From assembly GCA_900754965.1 (NCBI GenBank), contig CAAEEO010000007.1, forward strand, positions 62,001-126,000: 64,000 bases of DNA. Reading direction: 5' to 3'. This DNA is from an uncultured Oscillospiraceae bacterium (GTDB taxonomy: Bacteria > Bacillota > Clostridia > Oscillospirales > Oscillospiraceae). Position numbers and translations under genes: made by a program. Below the pieces are notes generated by a model. It had not been told where the DNA came from and made no database searches. It saw only the letters and a list, made by a program, of their open reading frames with translations. Below, one piece after another: positions 39,665 to 47,212 of the stretch (positions within the stretch are counted from its first letter, which is position 1; each line of letters opens with the position of its first letter).

Positions 39665-41835
39665 GTCAGACCGTACACATCGCCTTAGCCGGCAATCCCA
39701 ACTGCGGCAAAACCACCCTTTTCAACGCCCTGACCGGCTCCAACCAGTATGTGGGAAACTGGCCGGGCGTCACCGTGGAGCGAAAAGAAGGCAAACTGAA
39801 ATGGGACAAAGATACCGTGATTGTCGATCTGCCGGGAATTTACTCCCTCTCCCCCTACACTCTGGAGGAAGTGGTCACCCGCAACTACCTGACCCACGAC
39901 CGTCCGGATGCCATTTTGAACATTGTAGACGGTACCAACCTGGAGCGGAACCTGTATCTGACCACCCAGCTGTTGGAGCTGGGTATTCCCGTGGTGGTTG
40001 CCGTCAATATGACTGATCTGGTCCACAAAAACGGTGATGTGCTCCATTTGAACAAGCTAAAAAAGGCGCTGGGCTGCCCCGTCATCGAAATTTCCGCCCT
40101 GAAAGGGGACGGGATTCGGCAGGCTGCAGATCTGGCTGCCTCCACAGCCCGCTCCGGAGAGCCGTTTGAACCCGCCCATGTTTTCCAGGGTTCCATTGAA
40201 CACACCCTTGCCCACATTGAAGAGGCCGCAGTTCACACACTTCCCCCACAGCAGCAGCGTTGGTACGCCGTCAAGCTCTTTGAACGGGATGTCAAAGTGT
40301 TAGAGGAACTGTCCCTTCCGCAAATGGTTCTGGACCATATCGAACAGGATATCAAAGCCTGCGAGCGGGAAATGGACGACGATGCGGAGTCGATTATCAC
40401 CAACGCCCGGTATGAATACATCTCCCAGCTGTGCACCGCCTGTTATCAGCGCAGCCGCACCGGGGAAAGTACATCCGACCGCATCGACCGCATCGTGACC
40501 AACCGCATTCTGGGACTGCCCCTGTTTGCAGCCGTAATGGCTCTGGTGTACTGGGTTGCTATGGGTCCCTTCGGAACTTTCCTCACAGACTGGACCAACG
40601 ATGTATTCGGCGGATGGCTCACAAACGGAGCCGCCGCCCTGATGGAAGGTCTGGGTGCCGGTGAAGTGCTCACCGGTCTGGTGGTCGATGGCGCCGTTGC
40701 CGGTGTCTCTGCCGTGCTGGGCTTTGTGCCGCAGATGCTGGTGCTGTTTTTGATGCTCAGCCTGCTGGAAGACTGCGGCTATATGGCCCGCGTCGCCTTT
40801 ATTATGGACCGGATTTTCCGTCGGTTCGGCCTGTCCGGAAAAAGCTTTATCCCCATGCTGATCGGCACCGGCTGCGGTGTTCCCGCAGTCATGGCATCCC
40901 GCACCATTGAACAGGATCGCGATCGGAAAATGACCATCATGACCACCTGCTTTGTCCCCTGCGGGGCAAAAATGCCCATTGTGGGTCTGATTGCCGGCGC
41001 GCTGTTCGGCGATGCCGCCTGGGTCGCCTGGTCTGCTTATTTTGTAGGCGTAGCCGCTGTCATTCTTTCCGGCATCATGCTCAAAAAGCTGAAAGCCTTT
41101 GCCGGTGAACCCGCTCCTTTTGTCATGGAGCTGCCCGCTTACCATCTGCCCACTCCGGGCAATGTGTTCCGCGCCACCTGGGAACGGGGCTGGTCCTTCA
41201 TCAAGCGTGCCGGCACCGTGATTCTGCTCAGTTCCGTTCTGCTCTGGTTCCTCCAGGGATTCGGATTCGTGGACGGCGTATTCACTATGGTCGAGGACAA
41301 CAATCACTCCCTGCTGGCCGCCATCGGCGGTGCAGTCGCCTTCCTGTTTGCCCCCTTGGGATTCGGCAACTGGAAAGCCGCTGTGGCCGTGTTCACTGGC
41401 TTGATTGCCAAAGAGGAAGTGGTCTCCACCTTTGGCGTGCTCTATGGCTACGCCGGCGAACTGAGCGAGGCCGGCAACGAGATCTGGGGTCTGGTGGCAC
41501 AGGACTTCTCCCCCATCAGCGCTTACAGTTTCATGATTTTCAATCTCCTGTGTGCCCCCTGCTTTGCCGCCATGGGTGCCATCAAGCGGGAAATGAACAA
41601 CACCAAATGGACCCTGGCCGCCATCGGCTATATGTGCGGCTTTGCCTACCTGGTATCTCTGATTGTCTATCAGTTGGGCGGACTGCTCACCGGCGTGTGC
41701 AGCTTTGGGTTCGGCACCGTTGCCGCAATCATTGCGCTGGCATTCCTGCTGTATATGCTCCTGCGGAAAGACCCCTCACACCGGCTGCAGCAGGCAGAGT
41801 TCTCCGTCAGCGCCGCAACTTCCCCCACTCGCTAA
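39661..41835 (+). CDS. feoB: Ferrous iron transporter FeoB
   Basis: This 724-residue FeoB has an N-terminal G domain (G1 GNPNCGKTT at residues 11-19, G2 near VTVER, G3 DLPGIYSL, G4 NMTD, G5 SALKGDG) and a polytopic membrane part with about ten helices. The two Gate motifs include GTGCGVPAVMASRTIEQDRDRKMTIMTTCFVPCGAKMPI near residues 404-440, with the Cys residues typical of FeoB. It imports Fe2+ under anaerobic conditions. Confidence 0.96.
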   Translation: MSQTVHIALAGNPNCGKTTLFNALTGSNQYVGNWPGVTVERKEGKLKWDKDTVIVDLPGIYSLSPYTLEEVVTRNYLTHDRPDAILNIVDGTNLERNLYLTTQLLELGIPVVVAVNMTDLVHKNGDVLHLNKLKKALGCPVIEISALKGDGIRQAADLAASTARSGEPFEPAHVFQGSIEHTLAHIEEAAVHTLPPQQQRWYAVKLFERDVKVLEELSLPQMVLDHIEQDIKACEREMDDDAESIITNARYEYISQLCTACYQRSRTGESTSDRIDRIVTNRILGLPLFAAVMALVYWVAMGPFGTFLTDWTNDVFGGWLTNGAAALMEGLGAGEVLTGLVVDGAVAGVSAVLGFVPQMLVLFLMLSLLEDCGYMARVAFIMDRIFRRFGLSGKSFIPMLIGTGCGVPAVMASRTIEQDRDRKMTIMTTCFVPCGAKMPIVGLIAGALFGDAAWVAWSAYFVGVAAVILSGIMLKKLKAFAGEPAPFVMELPAYHLPTPGNVFRATWERGWSFIKRAGTVILLSSVLLWFLQGFGFVDGVFTMVEDNNHSLLAAIGGAVAFLFAPLGFGNWKAAVAVFTGLIAKEEVVSTFGVLYGYAGELSEAGNEIWGLVAQDFSPISAYSFMIFNLLCAPCFAAMGAIKREMNNTKWTLAAIGYMCGFAYLVSLIVYQLGGLLTGVCSFGFGTVAAIIALAFLLYMLLRKDPSHRLQQAEFSVSAATSPTR

Positions 41836-41870
41836 AAAGCAATCAAACAGAAGAAACGGAGGTAATTACG

Positions 41871-42182
41871 ATGCTCCCCCTTTGGATGGCCACCCCCGGC
41901 GAAGATTTCCGGGTTGAACATGTCAAACAATCCATTTTGTTAGTCACCGCATCCGGGAAAGAACTGGATTTGCGGAATCTGGAAGGCTGCACCCTTTCCA
42001 TCACCGCCAAAAATGCCGATCAGCTATACGGTGTTTTCCGCGGTCACCGCATCGCCTTTCAAAAACAATACGCCATGACAGTCATGGGCACCGTACTGGG
42101 AAAAACCTCCCAGCCTGTAGAAGTCCGGGCCGCGCAGCCATGCACCCATCACTGTGCCGGCTGTCAAGGCTGTATCCATTGA
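41871..42182 (+). CDS. FeoA-like protein with a Cys-rich C-terminal tail
   Basis: This 103-residue protein has its own AGGAGG-type site (ACGGAGGTAATTACG) 36 bases after feoB. The start MLPLWMATPGEDFRVEHV resembles the first FeoA (PLLMANPGEEVYIKRI), and the GVFRGHRIAFQKQYAMTVMG segment aligns by eye with the last strands of FeoA. The tail CTHHCAGCQGCIH has four Cys and three His and could bind iron. It may be an unusual FeoC-like or FeoA-like accessory, but I cannot place it in a named family. Confidence 0.75.
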   Translation: MLPLWMATPGEDFRVEHVKQSILLVTASGKELDLRNLEGCTLSITAKNADQLYGVFRGHRIAFQKQYAMTVMGTVLGKTSQPVEVRAAQPCTHHCAGCQGCIH

Positions 42183-42199
42183 CTGATTTTCTTTCCTCC

Positions 42200-42240
42200 C
42201 CGTCCCCCGGCCGTCTGCCGGGGGACAATTTTGTTTCTTT
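42200..42240 (+). terminator. Terminator of the feo operon
   Basis: A 9-bp stem, GTCCCCCGG with CCGGGGGAC (42202-42226), is followed by AATTTTGTTTC. Confidence 0.8.
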
Positions 42241-42256
42241 GTCACTTTTTCTCCAC

Positions 42257-42285
42257 TTGTGTTTTTCCCAATCTGCGATTATACT
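42257..42285 (+). promoter_or_regulatory. Promoter of the C_GCAxxG_C_C/thiN unit
   Basis: -35 TTGTGT (42257-42262), 17 bases, -10 TATACT (42280-42285). Confidence 0.6.
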
Positions 42286-42314
42286 GAAAGCACTACAAAA
42301 AAGGAGATTTTCTT

Positions 42315-42719
42315 ATGCTGGTCGAAAAAGCAAGAGTATACTATCTGGAGCATGATGCAAACTGCTCGGAGGCCATCCTGCGTGCCGCCAACGACTGCCT
42401 GGAACTGGGTCTGGACGAGCAGGCCATGAAACTGGTGTCCGGCTACGGCAAAGGATTCGGTGTGGGCATCACCTGCGGTGCTCTGGCAGGCGCCATGGCC
42501 GCGCTCAGCTGCGTGACCGTGGGCGAGCGGGCCCATGCCACTGAGGGATTTGACGATGTATGCACCGGATTTATGAACCGTTTCCGGGAGCATCTGGGCA
42601 GCTATGACTGTGCGGAGCTGAAAAGCCGCTACCGCAGCGAGGAGACCCGCTGCCTGAAAACCGTGGAACTGGCTGCCGAAGTGTTGGAGAGTTATCTCAA
42701 GGAACTGGGCAAACTCTGA
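42315..42719 (+). CDS. C_GCAxxG_C_C-family putative redox protein
   Basis: This 134-residue protein has Cys in NCSEAIL near residue 16, the family core ITCGALAGAMAALSC near residues 55-70, and further Cys at CTGF, CAEL and CLKT. The family name describes this pattern; proteins like it are thought to bind metal or carry disulfide redox chemistry, with no firm function. AAAAAGGAG precedes the ATG. The stop overlaps the next ATG (TGATGG). Confidence 0.85.
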   Translation: MLVEKARVYYLEHDANCSEAILRAANDCLELGLDEQAMKLVSGYGKGFGVGITCGALAGAMAALSCVTVGERAHATEGFDDVCTGFMNRFREHLGSYDCAELKSRYRSEETRCLKTVELAAEVLESYLKELGKL

Positions 42720-43363
42720 TGGAACGTATTTGTTATGTCCTGGGTGCCTGGCACACAGAACAGGCCCAAATCTGCCGTGCCCCGGAAGATCTGGTCATCG
42801 CCGCTGACGGCGGATATGCCGCGCTGGAATCCCTGGGACTGACTGCCGATCTGGTGGTGGGCGATTTTGACTCTCTGGGGTATGTCCCCCAGGGGGAGGA
42901 AGTCATCCGTCATCCCGTGATGAAGGACGATACCGATATGATGCTGGCTGTCCAGCTGGGTCTGGAGCGGGGATACCGGAATTTCGTGCTCCTGGGCTCC
43001 ATCGGCGGACGATTGGATCACACATTGGCCAATATTCAAACCCTCCTGTACCTGAAAGAACAGGGGTGCAACGCCCTGCTGTACGGTGAGGGCACCGCCA
43101 TTACCGCCGTGCAGAACGGCAGTCTGCAATTGGGCGGAAACGGTGTGTTTTCCGTATATTGCCTGAGCGGCGTGGCCCACGGCGTCACAGAGCGGGGCTT
43201 TGTCTACGGTCTGGAAGGCGCCGACATGGTCAGCGCCTATCCCAGTGGGATCAGCAATGAATTTTTGCCGACCCCCGGAACCATTTCCGTAGAGGACGGC
43301 TGTCTGGTAGTCCTCTGGTACGCCGAAAAAGAAGAATTGCCGGATTTGATTGCCCGGCTGTAA
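42719..43363 (+). CDS. thiN: Thiamine pyrophosphokinase
   Basis: This 214-residue protein transfers pyrophosphate from ATP to thiamine to make the cofactor TPP. VIAADGGYAALESLGLTADLVVGDFDSLG near residues 22-50 and KDDTDMMLAVQLGLERGYRNFVLLGSIGGRLDHTLANIQTLL near residues 70-112 are the family hallmarks. It is translationally coupled to the upstream gene. Confidence 0.92.
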   Translation: MERICYVLGAWHTEQAQICRAPEDLVIAADGGYAALESLGLTADLVVGDFDSLGYVPQGEEVIRHPVMKDDTDMMLAVQLGLERGYRNFVLLGSIGGRLDHTLANIQTLLYLKEQGCNALLYGEGTAITAVQNGSLQLGGNGVFSVYCLSGVAHGVTERGFVYGLEGADMVSAYPSGISNEFLPTPGTISVEDGCLVVLWYAEKEELPDLIARL

Positions 43364-43366
43364 CAA

Positions 43367-43406
43367 CAAAACGGACAAGCATCTGCAGATGCTTGTCCGT
43401 TTTTTA
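43367..43406 (+). terminator. Terminator after thiN
   Basis: A 15-bp perfect stem, ACGGACAAGCATCTG with CAGATGCTTGTCCGT (43371-43400), is followed by TTTTTTAG. Confidence 0.93.
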
Positions 43407-43413
43407 GTGCGCC

Positions 43414-43457
43414 AAAACTGCCGCTGCACGCTCAGCCGAGCGCACAGCGGCAGTTTT
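43414..43457 (-). terminator. Terminator after the DtxR-type gene
   Basis: AAAACTGCCGCTG and CAGCGGCAGTTTT form a 13-bp stem around an 18-base loop. It may work in both directions. Confidence 0.75.
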
Positions 43458-43478
43458 ATTCAGAGACACAGGAGTCCC

Positions 43479-43850
43479 TTACACCTCCAGTTTCTCGCAA
43501 ATCTCCTGAATGCACTGAAAGGTCTCCTCGCTGATGTCATGCTCCACCCGGCAGGCATCCACTTCTGCCTGCTGCTGGCTGACACCGATGGCCGTCAGCA
43601 CTCTGGTCAGCACCACATGCCGCTCATAGGTCGCCATGGCGATCTTCCGGCCGGATTCCGTCAGGGTCACGCTGCCCTCCCGGTCCACTTCCACATATCC
43701 TTTGGCCCGAAAGGTTTTCAGCGTCTGGCTCACAGTGGGACGGGAATATCCAAAGTGATTGGCAATATCCACAGCACGGACATGCCCTTTTTCCCTTTGC
43801 AGGACCATAATTGCTTCCAGATAATCTGCCACCGATTCTGTGATTGCCAT
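43479..43850 (-). CDS. DtxR/MntR-family metal-dependent regulator
   Basis: This 123-residue protein has the winged helix MAITESVADYLEAIMVL, GHVRAVDIANHFGYSRPTVSQTLKTFRAKGYVEVD in residues 1-60 and the metal-binding dimerization region with ERHVVLTRVLTAIGV and DACRVEHDISEETF. There is no SH3 domain, as in MntR. It would repress metal genes when Fe2+ or Mn2+ is bound. The GTTAG-N6-CTAA(C/T) boxes before feo are plausible targets, because DtxR-type boxes are also TTAG...CTAA palindromes. Confidence 0.88.
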   Translation of the reverse strand: MAITESVADYLEAIMVLQREKGHVRAVDIANHFGYSRPTVSQTLKTFRAKGYVEVDREGSVTLTESGRKIAMATYERHVVLTRVLTAIGVSQQQAEVDACRVEHDISEETFQCIQEICEKLEV

Positions 43851-43883
43851 TGATTCACCTCAGTTCTGATTTGTATTTTTCTG

Positions 43884-43912
43884 ATTATATCATGCTTTCT
43901 GACGCCGTGCAA
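43884..43912 (-). promoter_or_regulatory. Promoter of the DtxR-type gene inside the end of rsmA
   Basis: Minus strand: -35 TTGCAC (43907-43912), 17 bases, -10 TATAAT (43884-43889). The -35 is inside the last codons of rsmA. Confidence 0.6.
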
Positions 43913-44762
43913 GTGCGTCCGCCACCGCAGCAAATTCTGCCAGGCCCAAAGCCTCGCCCCGAATCTGCTCGCCCAGGCCGCATTCGGTGATGGCCCCGGC
44001 AATGTCCTCTTTATTCAGTCCGGCAAAGACCCCGCCCAACGCATTGACCAGCGTTTTGCGGCGCTGATTGAACGCTGCCCGGATTACCCGGAACATCAAT
44101 GCCGGGTCTGCCGTTTCCACAGGAGGCACCGGCCGCCGTTTCAGCGTGATCACCGAACTGGTCACCTTTGGCGCCGGCATAAAGCAGTGCGGCGGCACAT
44201 CAAAAAGGATCTCCGTCTGGGCATACCACTGCACCAACAGGGTAAACGCGCCGTAATCCGCCGTTCCCGGCCGGGCGTCCATCCGCCGGGCCACCTCCCG
44301 CTGGATCATCACCGTGATCTGCTCAAAGCATCCCGCCTCCAGAAAGGCGGTAATCACCGGGGTGGTGATATTATACGGCAGATTGGCGCAGACCACCGGG
44401 CGCAGTCCCCCGAACTTCTCCCGGACCAGACCGGGCAGATCCGTTTTCATCACATCGCCGTACACAATCTCCACATTGTCGTAATCTCCCAACGTCTGTG
44501 CCAAAATCGGCTGCAATGTGGTATCCAGTTCCACGCTGACCACTTTGCCCGCCTGCTCTGCCAGGGCCGCAGTCAGGCAGCCCACGCCGGGTCCCACTTC
44601 CAAAACACCCGTCTGCTTGTCCACTTCCGCCCCCAGAGCGATGGACACCGGAACAGAGGGATCGATCAGAAAGTTCTGTCCCTTGGACTTGGAAAACCGA
44701 AACTGATGTTCTCCCAAAAGTTCCCGCAGCACGGCGGGATCACATAATTGCCGTACCGTCAT
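43890..44762 (-). CDS. rsmA: 16S rRNA dimethyladenosine transferase RsmA (KsgA)
   Basis: This 290-residue methyltransferase dimethylates A1518 and A1519 of 16S rRNA. KSKGQNFLIDPSV near residue 26, the SAM motif VLEVGPGVGCLTAAL near residue 52, and the catalytic NLPYNITTPVI near residue 122 are visible. It overlaps trmD by 4 bases (ATGA). Being at the end of the ylxM-ffh-trmD operon, where rplS is often found, is a small local difference. Confidence 0.95.
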   Translation of the reverse strand: MTVRQLCDPAVLRELLGEHQFRFSKSKGQNFLIDPSVPVSIALGAEVDKQTGVLEVGPGVGCLTAALAEQAGKVVSVELDTTLQPILAQTLGDYDNVEIVYGDVMKTDLPGLVREKFGGLRPVVCANLPYNITTPVITAFLEAGCFEQITVMIQREVARRMDARPGTADYGAFTLLVQWYAQTEILFDVPPHCFMPAPKVTSSVITLKRRPVPPVETADPALMFRVIRAAFNQRRKTLVNALGGVFAGLNKEDIAGAITECGLGEQIRGEALGLAEFAAVADALARRQKA

Positions 44763-46042
44763 TCCAACACCTTCTCAAACGCCTGCCGGCTGCCGGACAA
44801 TCCCGGTTCCGGCCGTAATTCCACATTTCCGCAGTAACGGTACCCATGTTTGGCCAACAGCCGTTTCATGGGAAGATTCTTTTTATGGGTCAGCAAGCGG
44901 ATTGACCGCGCGCCCTTTTCCCGGGCCACCTGCTCCACAAATTCCATTTCCCGGTCGGCCATACCCGTACCGGCATACTTTGCGTCCACCAGATTCCGAT
45001 GGAGCACGGCGTATTCCGCGCCATGCCACCTGCCATCGGTCAGCTCCGCATCATAATATGGTTCTCCCGGAGCCGTGACCGTAAATACCCCGGCGGCCGT
45101 CTCGCCATACAGCAGCACATAGCAGGCCCCCTGGCGGATGTCCTCTTCGAACACCTCCGCACCGGGATAGCTGCCCTGCCACACATTGACCCGGGCCTTT
45201 TTCAGCCGTTTTCTGGCACCGTCCACCAACGCCAGGATGGTCGGAAGATCCTCGGGCACTGCAAGGCGAAATCCCACCGGCTCCGTCAGCACCATTCTGC
45301 TGCGTTCCCTCCGAATCTCTTCCAGCAGCTGCCGGTCGGTCTTGTCCGTCAGTTCCAGTTTTTCAAACAAGTCCGGACGCTTGTCCATAGTCCGTTCCAG
45401 CTGCTTTTTTCGCCGCCACCGGGCCACTTTGGCATGATCCCCGGAACGCAGCACTTCCGGCACTTCCCGGCCTTCCCAGACATCCGGCCGGGTGTACTGG
45501 GGATATTCCAGCAGACCGTCCCAATGGCTCTCTCCGGTGTAACACTCAGCATCGCTGAGCACTCCGGGCACCATCCGGCACACGCAGTCCGTAACCACCA
45601 TGGCCGCCAGCTCTCCACCGGTGAGCACATAGTCCCCGATGCTCAGCTCTTCGTCCACACATTCCTCGATAAACCGCTCATCCACGCCCTCATAATGGCC
45701 GCAGACCAGCACCAGATGGTCGTAGTCCCGCACCAGTCGTTTTGCAATCTCCTGACTGAATGGTTTCCCCTGGGGAGACATATACAGCACCCGGCTGCGC
45801 CGGGGGCCCGCCTGCGCCATCACATCGTCCAAACAGGACTTCAGCGGCTGCGCCATCATCACGCAGCCCCAACCACCGCCGTAAGGGTAATCATCCACCT
45901 GCATCTGCCGGTTTTCCGTATAATCCCGGATCTGGGTGCAGTGAATATCCAAAATGCCTTTCTTCGCTGCCCGTCCCAGGATGCTCTCTCCCAAAACAGC
46001 CCGCATGCTGTCCGGGAACAGGGTCAGAATATCGATCCGCAT
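44759..46042 (-). CDS. trmD: TrmD tRNA (guanine37-N1)-methyltransferase fused to a GNAT domain
   Basis: This 427-residue protein is much longer than TrmD (about 240-255). Residues 1-240 are the SPOUT enzyme: MRIDILTLFPDSMRAVLGESI, VDDYPYGGGWG, LVLVCGHYEGVDERF, ELSIGDYVLTGGELAAMVVTD, then SHWDGLLEYPQYTRP. In the usual GGGxGM site the Met is replaced by Cys (GGGWGCV). Residues 252-427 are a GNAT acetyltransferase (EPVGFRLAVPEDLPTILALVD, EYAVLHRNLVDAKYAGTGM, HKKNLPMKRLLAKHGYRYCG). No stop or ribosome site separates the two halves. Confidence 0.9.
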   Translation of the reverse strand: MRIDILTLFPDSMRAVLGESILGRAAKKGILDIHCTQIRDYTENRQMQVDDYPYGGGWGCVMMAQPLKSCLDDVMAQAGPRRSRVLYMSPQGKPFSQEIAKRLVRDYDHLVLVCGHYEGVDERFIEECVDEELSIGDYVLTGGELAAMVVTDCVCRMVPGVLSDAECYTGESHWDGLLEYPQYTRPDVWEGREVPEVLRSGDHAKVARWRRKKQLERTMDKRPDLFEKLELTDKTDRQLLEEIRRERSRMVLTEPVGFRLAVPEDLPTILALVDGARKRLKKARVNVWQGSYPGAEVFEEDIRQGACYVLLYGETAAGVFTVTAPGEPYYDAELTDGRWHGAEYAVLHRNLVDAKYAGTGMADREMEFVEQVAREKGARSIRLLTHKKNLPMKRLLAKHGYRYCGNVELRPEPGLSGSRQAFEKVLE

Positions 46043-46045
46043 GGG

Positions 46046-46534
46046 TCACATCCCCTCGATCAGGTGAACGGTAATCACGCCGCCGTCCACATCCACATTC
46101 TTCACGAATTCCGGCACGGCCGGAATCAGATGCTCCCCTTCCGGGCCTTTCACCTCGTACACCTGGCCGCCGGGAAGATCCAGCACATCCGTCAATTTTC
46201 CGATGGAAAGGCCGTCGTCTGTGACCACTTCCGCCCCCAGAATATCCTGAATGAAAAAGCGGCCACGGGGCAGTTTTGCATCTGCCCGGTCAATGAACAC
46301 CGTTTTGCCCTTCAGAGGCATGGCGGCGTTAATATCTGTAACCTCTTCAAACTGCACGATCAGCTGCCGCTTGTGCTCGCTGGATCGCACCACATGAAAG
46401 GCATTTCCGTCAATATAAAACGTTTTGAATTTTCGCAGGAACGCTGCGCTGTCCGCCCATGGAACGATCCGAACTTCGCCCCGGATACCATGGGTATTCA
46501 CGATCTGCCCTGCTTCCAAATATTGCTGTTTCAT
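46046..46534 (-). CDS. rimM: Ribosome maturation factor RimM
   Basis: This 162-residue protein has the RimM N domain (MKQQYLEAGQIVNTHGIRGEVRIVPW) and the PRC-barrel C domain (FFIQDILGAEVVTDDGLSIGKLTDVLDLPGGQVYEVKG, then LIPAVPEFVKNVDVDGG). It helps 30S assembly by binding S19. The start is set by GGGAGAAGGGAAC before the ATG. An upstream in-frame extension would include a strong hairpin and is not used. Confidence 0.93.
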   Translation of the reverse strand: MKQQYLEAGQIVNTHGIRGEVRIVPWADSAAFLRKFKTFYIDGNAFHVVRSSEHKRQLIVQFEEVTDINAAMPLKGKTVFIDRADAKLPRGRFFIQDILGAEVVTDDGLSIGKLTDVLDLPGGQVYEVKGPEGEHLIPAVPEFVKNVDVDGGVITVHLIEGM

Positions 46535-46614
46535 GTTCCCTTCTCCCCGCACCGTTCCGCCCGCCGGGAGCGGACGGTTTTTGAAAAATGTCACACAAAG
46601 CAAAAGGCGCCTCG

Positions 46615-46638
46615 AAACACCGCCCTTTGGCGGTGTTT
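46615..46638 (-). promoter_or_regulatory. Hairpin between khpA and rimM
   Basis: AAACACCGCC and GGCGGTGTTT form a perfect 10-bp stem with a four-base loop, about 80 bases upstream of rimM. Only a short T run follows, so it may be a partial attenuator or a processing site within the operon. Confidence 0.5.
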
Positions 46639-46656
46639 TGGGACACCTTCCACACG

Positions 46657-46887
46657 TCAATCCAGTATCTCGACAGATACCTTTCTGCCCTTTCTCTGGG
46701 CAACGGCCTTCATCAGAATCCGAATTTCCTTCACGATCCTGCCCTGCCGGCCAATGACCTTGCCCATGTCGCCGTCGGCCACACGCACTTCATACACGGT
46801 TTCACCGCCAGCCTCGCGCTCGGTCACGGAGACCTCGTCAGGATGATCGACGAGACTCTGCACGATATAGGTCAATAGTTCTTTCAT
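46657..46887 (-). CDS. khpA: KH-domain RNA-binding protein KhpA
   Basis: This 76-residue single KH domain protein has the motif GKVIGRQGRIVKEIR (GxxGxxG). It lies between rpsP and rimM, as in most Firmicutes. KhpA pairs with KhpB (EloR) in RNA chaperone roles and cell-shape control. Confidence 0.93.
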   Translation of the reverse strand: MKELLTYIVQSLVDHPDEVSVTEREAGGETVYEVRVADGDMGKVIGRQGRIVKEIRILMKAVAQRKGRKVSVEILD

Positions 46888-46901
46888 GCCGGTTTAACTC
46901 C

Positions 46902-47144
46902 TTATTCAGCCGCCTCGGCTTTCTTCAGCAGCCCTCTGACGGTATCGGTGGGCTGTGCGCCGTTGCTGATCCAGTACTTGGCACGCTCCATATCGATTGC
47001 GATGGTAGCAGGATTGGTCAGAGGATCGTAAGTACCGATCTCTTCGATGAACTTTCCATCACGAGGATCCCGGGAATCGGCGACCACCACGCGGTAGAAG
47101 GGGTTCTTCTTAGCGCCCATTCTGCGAAGTCTGATTTTAACCAT
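46902..47144 (-). CDS. rpsP: 30S ribosomal protein S16
   Basis: This 80-residue protein starts MVKIRLRRMGAKKNPFYRVVVADSRDPRDG, the S16 signature, followed by FIEEIGTYDPLTNP. It is placed between ffh and khpA. AGGTG precedes the start. Confidence 0.97.
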   Translation of the reverse strand: MVKIRLRRMGAKKNPFYRVVVADSRDPRDGKFIEEIGTYDPLTNPATIAIDMERAKYWISNGAQPTDTVRGLLKKAEAAE

Positions 47145-47212
47145 GTCTTTTCACCTCCGGTTTTGCATCTGATTTTTTGTATCTAAAAAGGAATCTTCCT
47201 TTTTAACCAATG

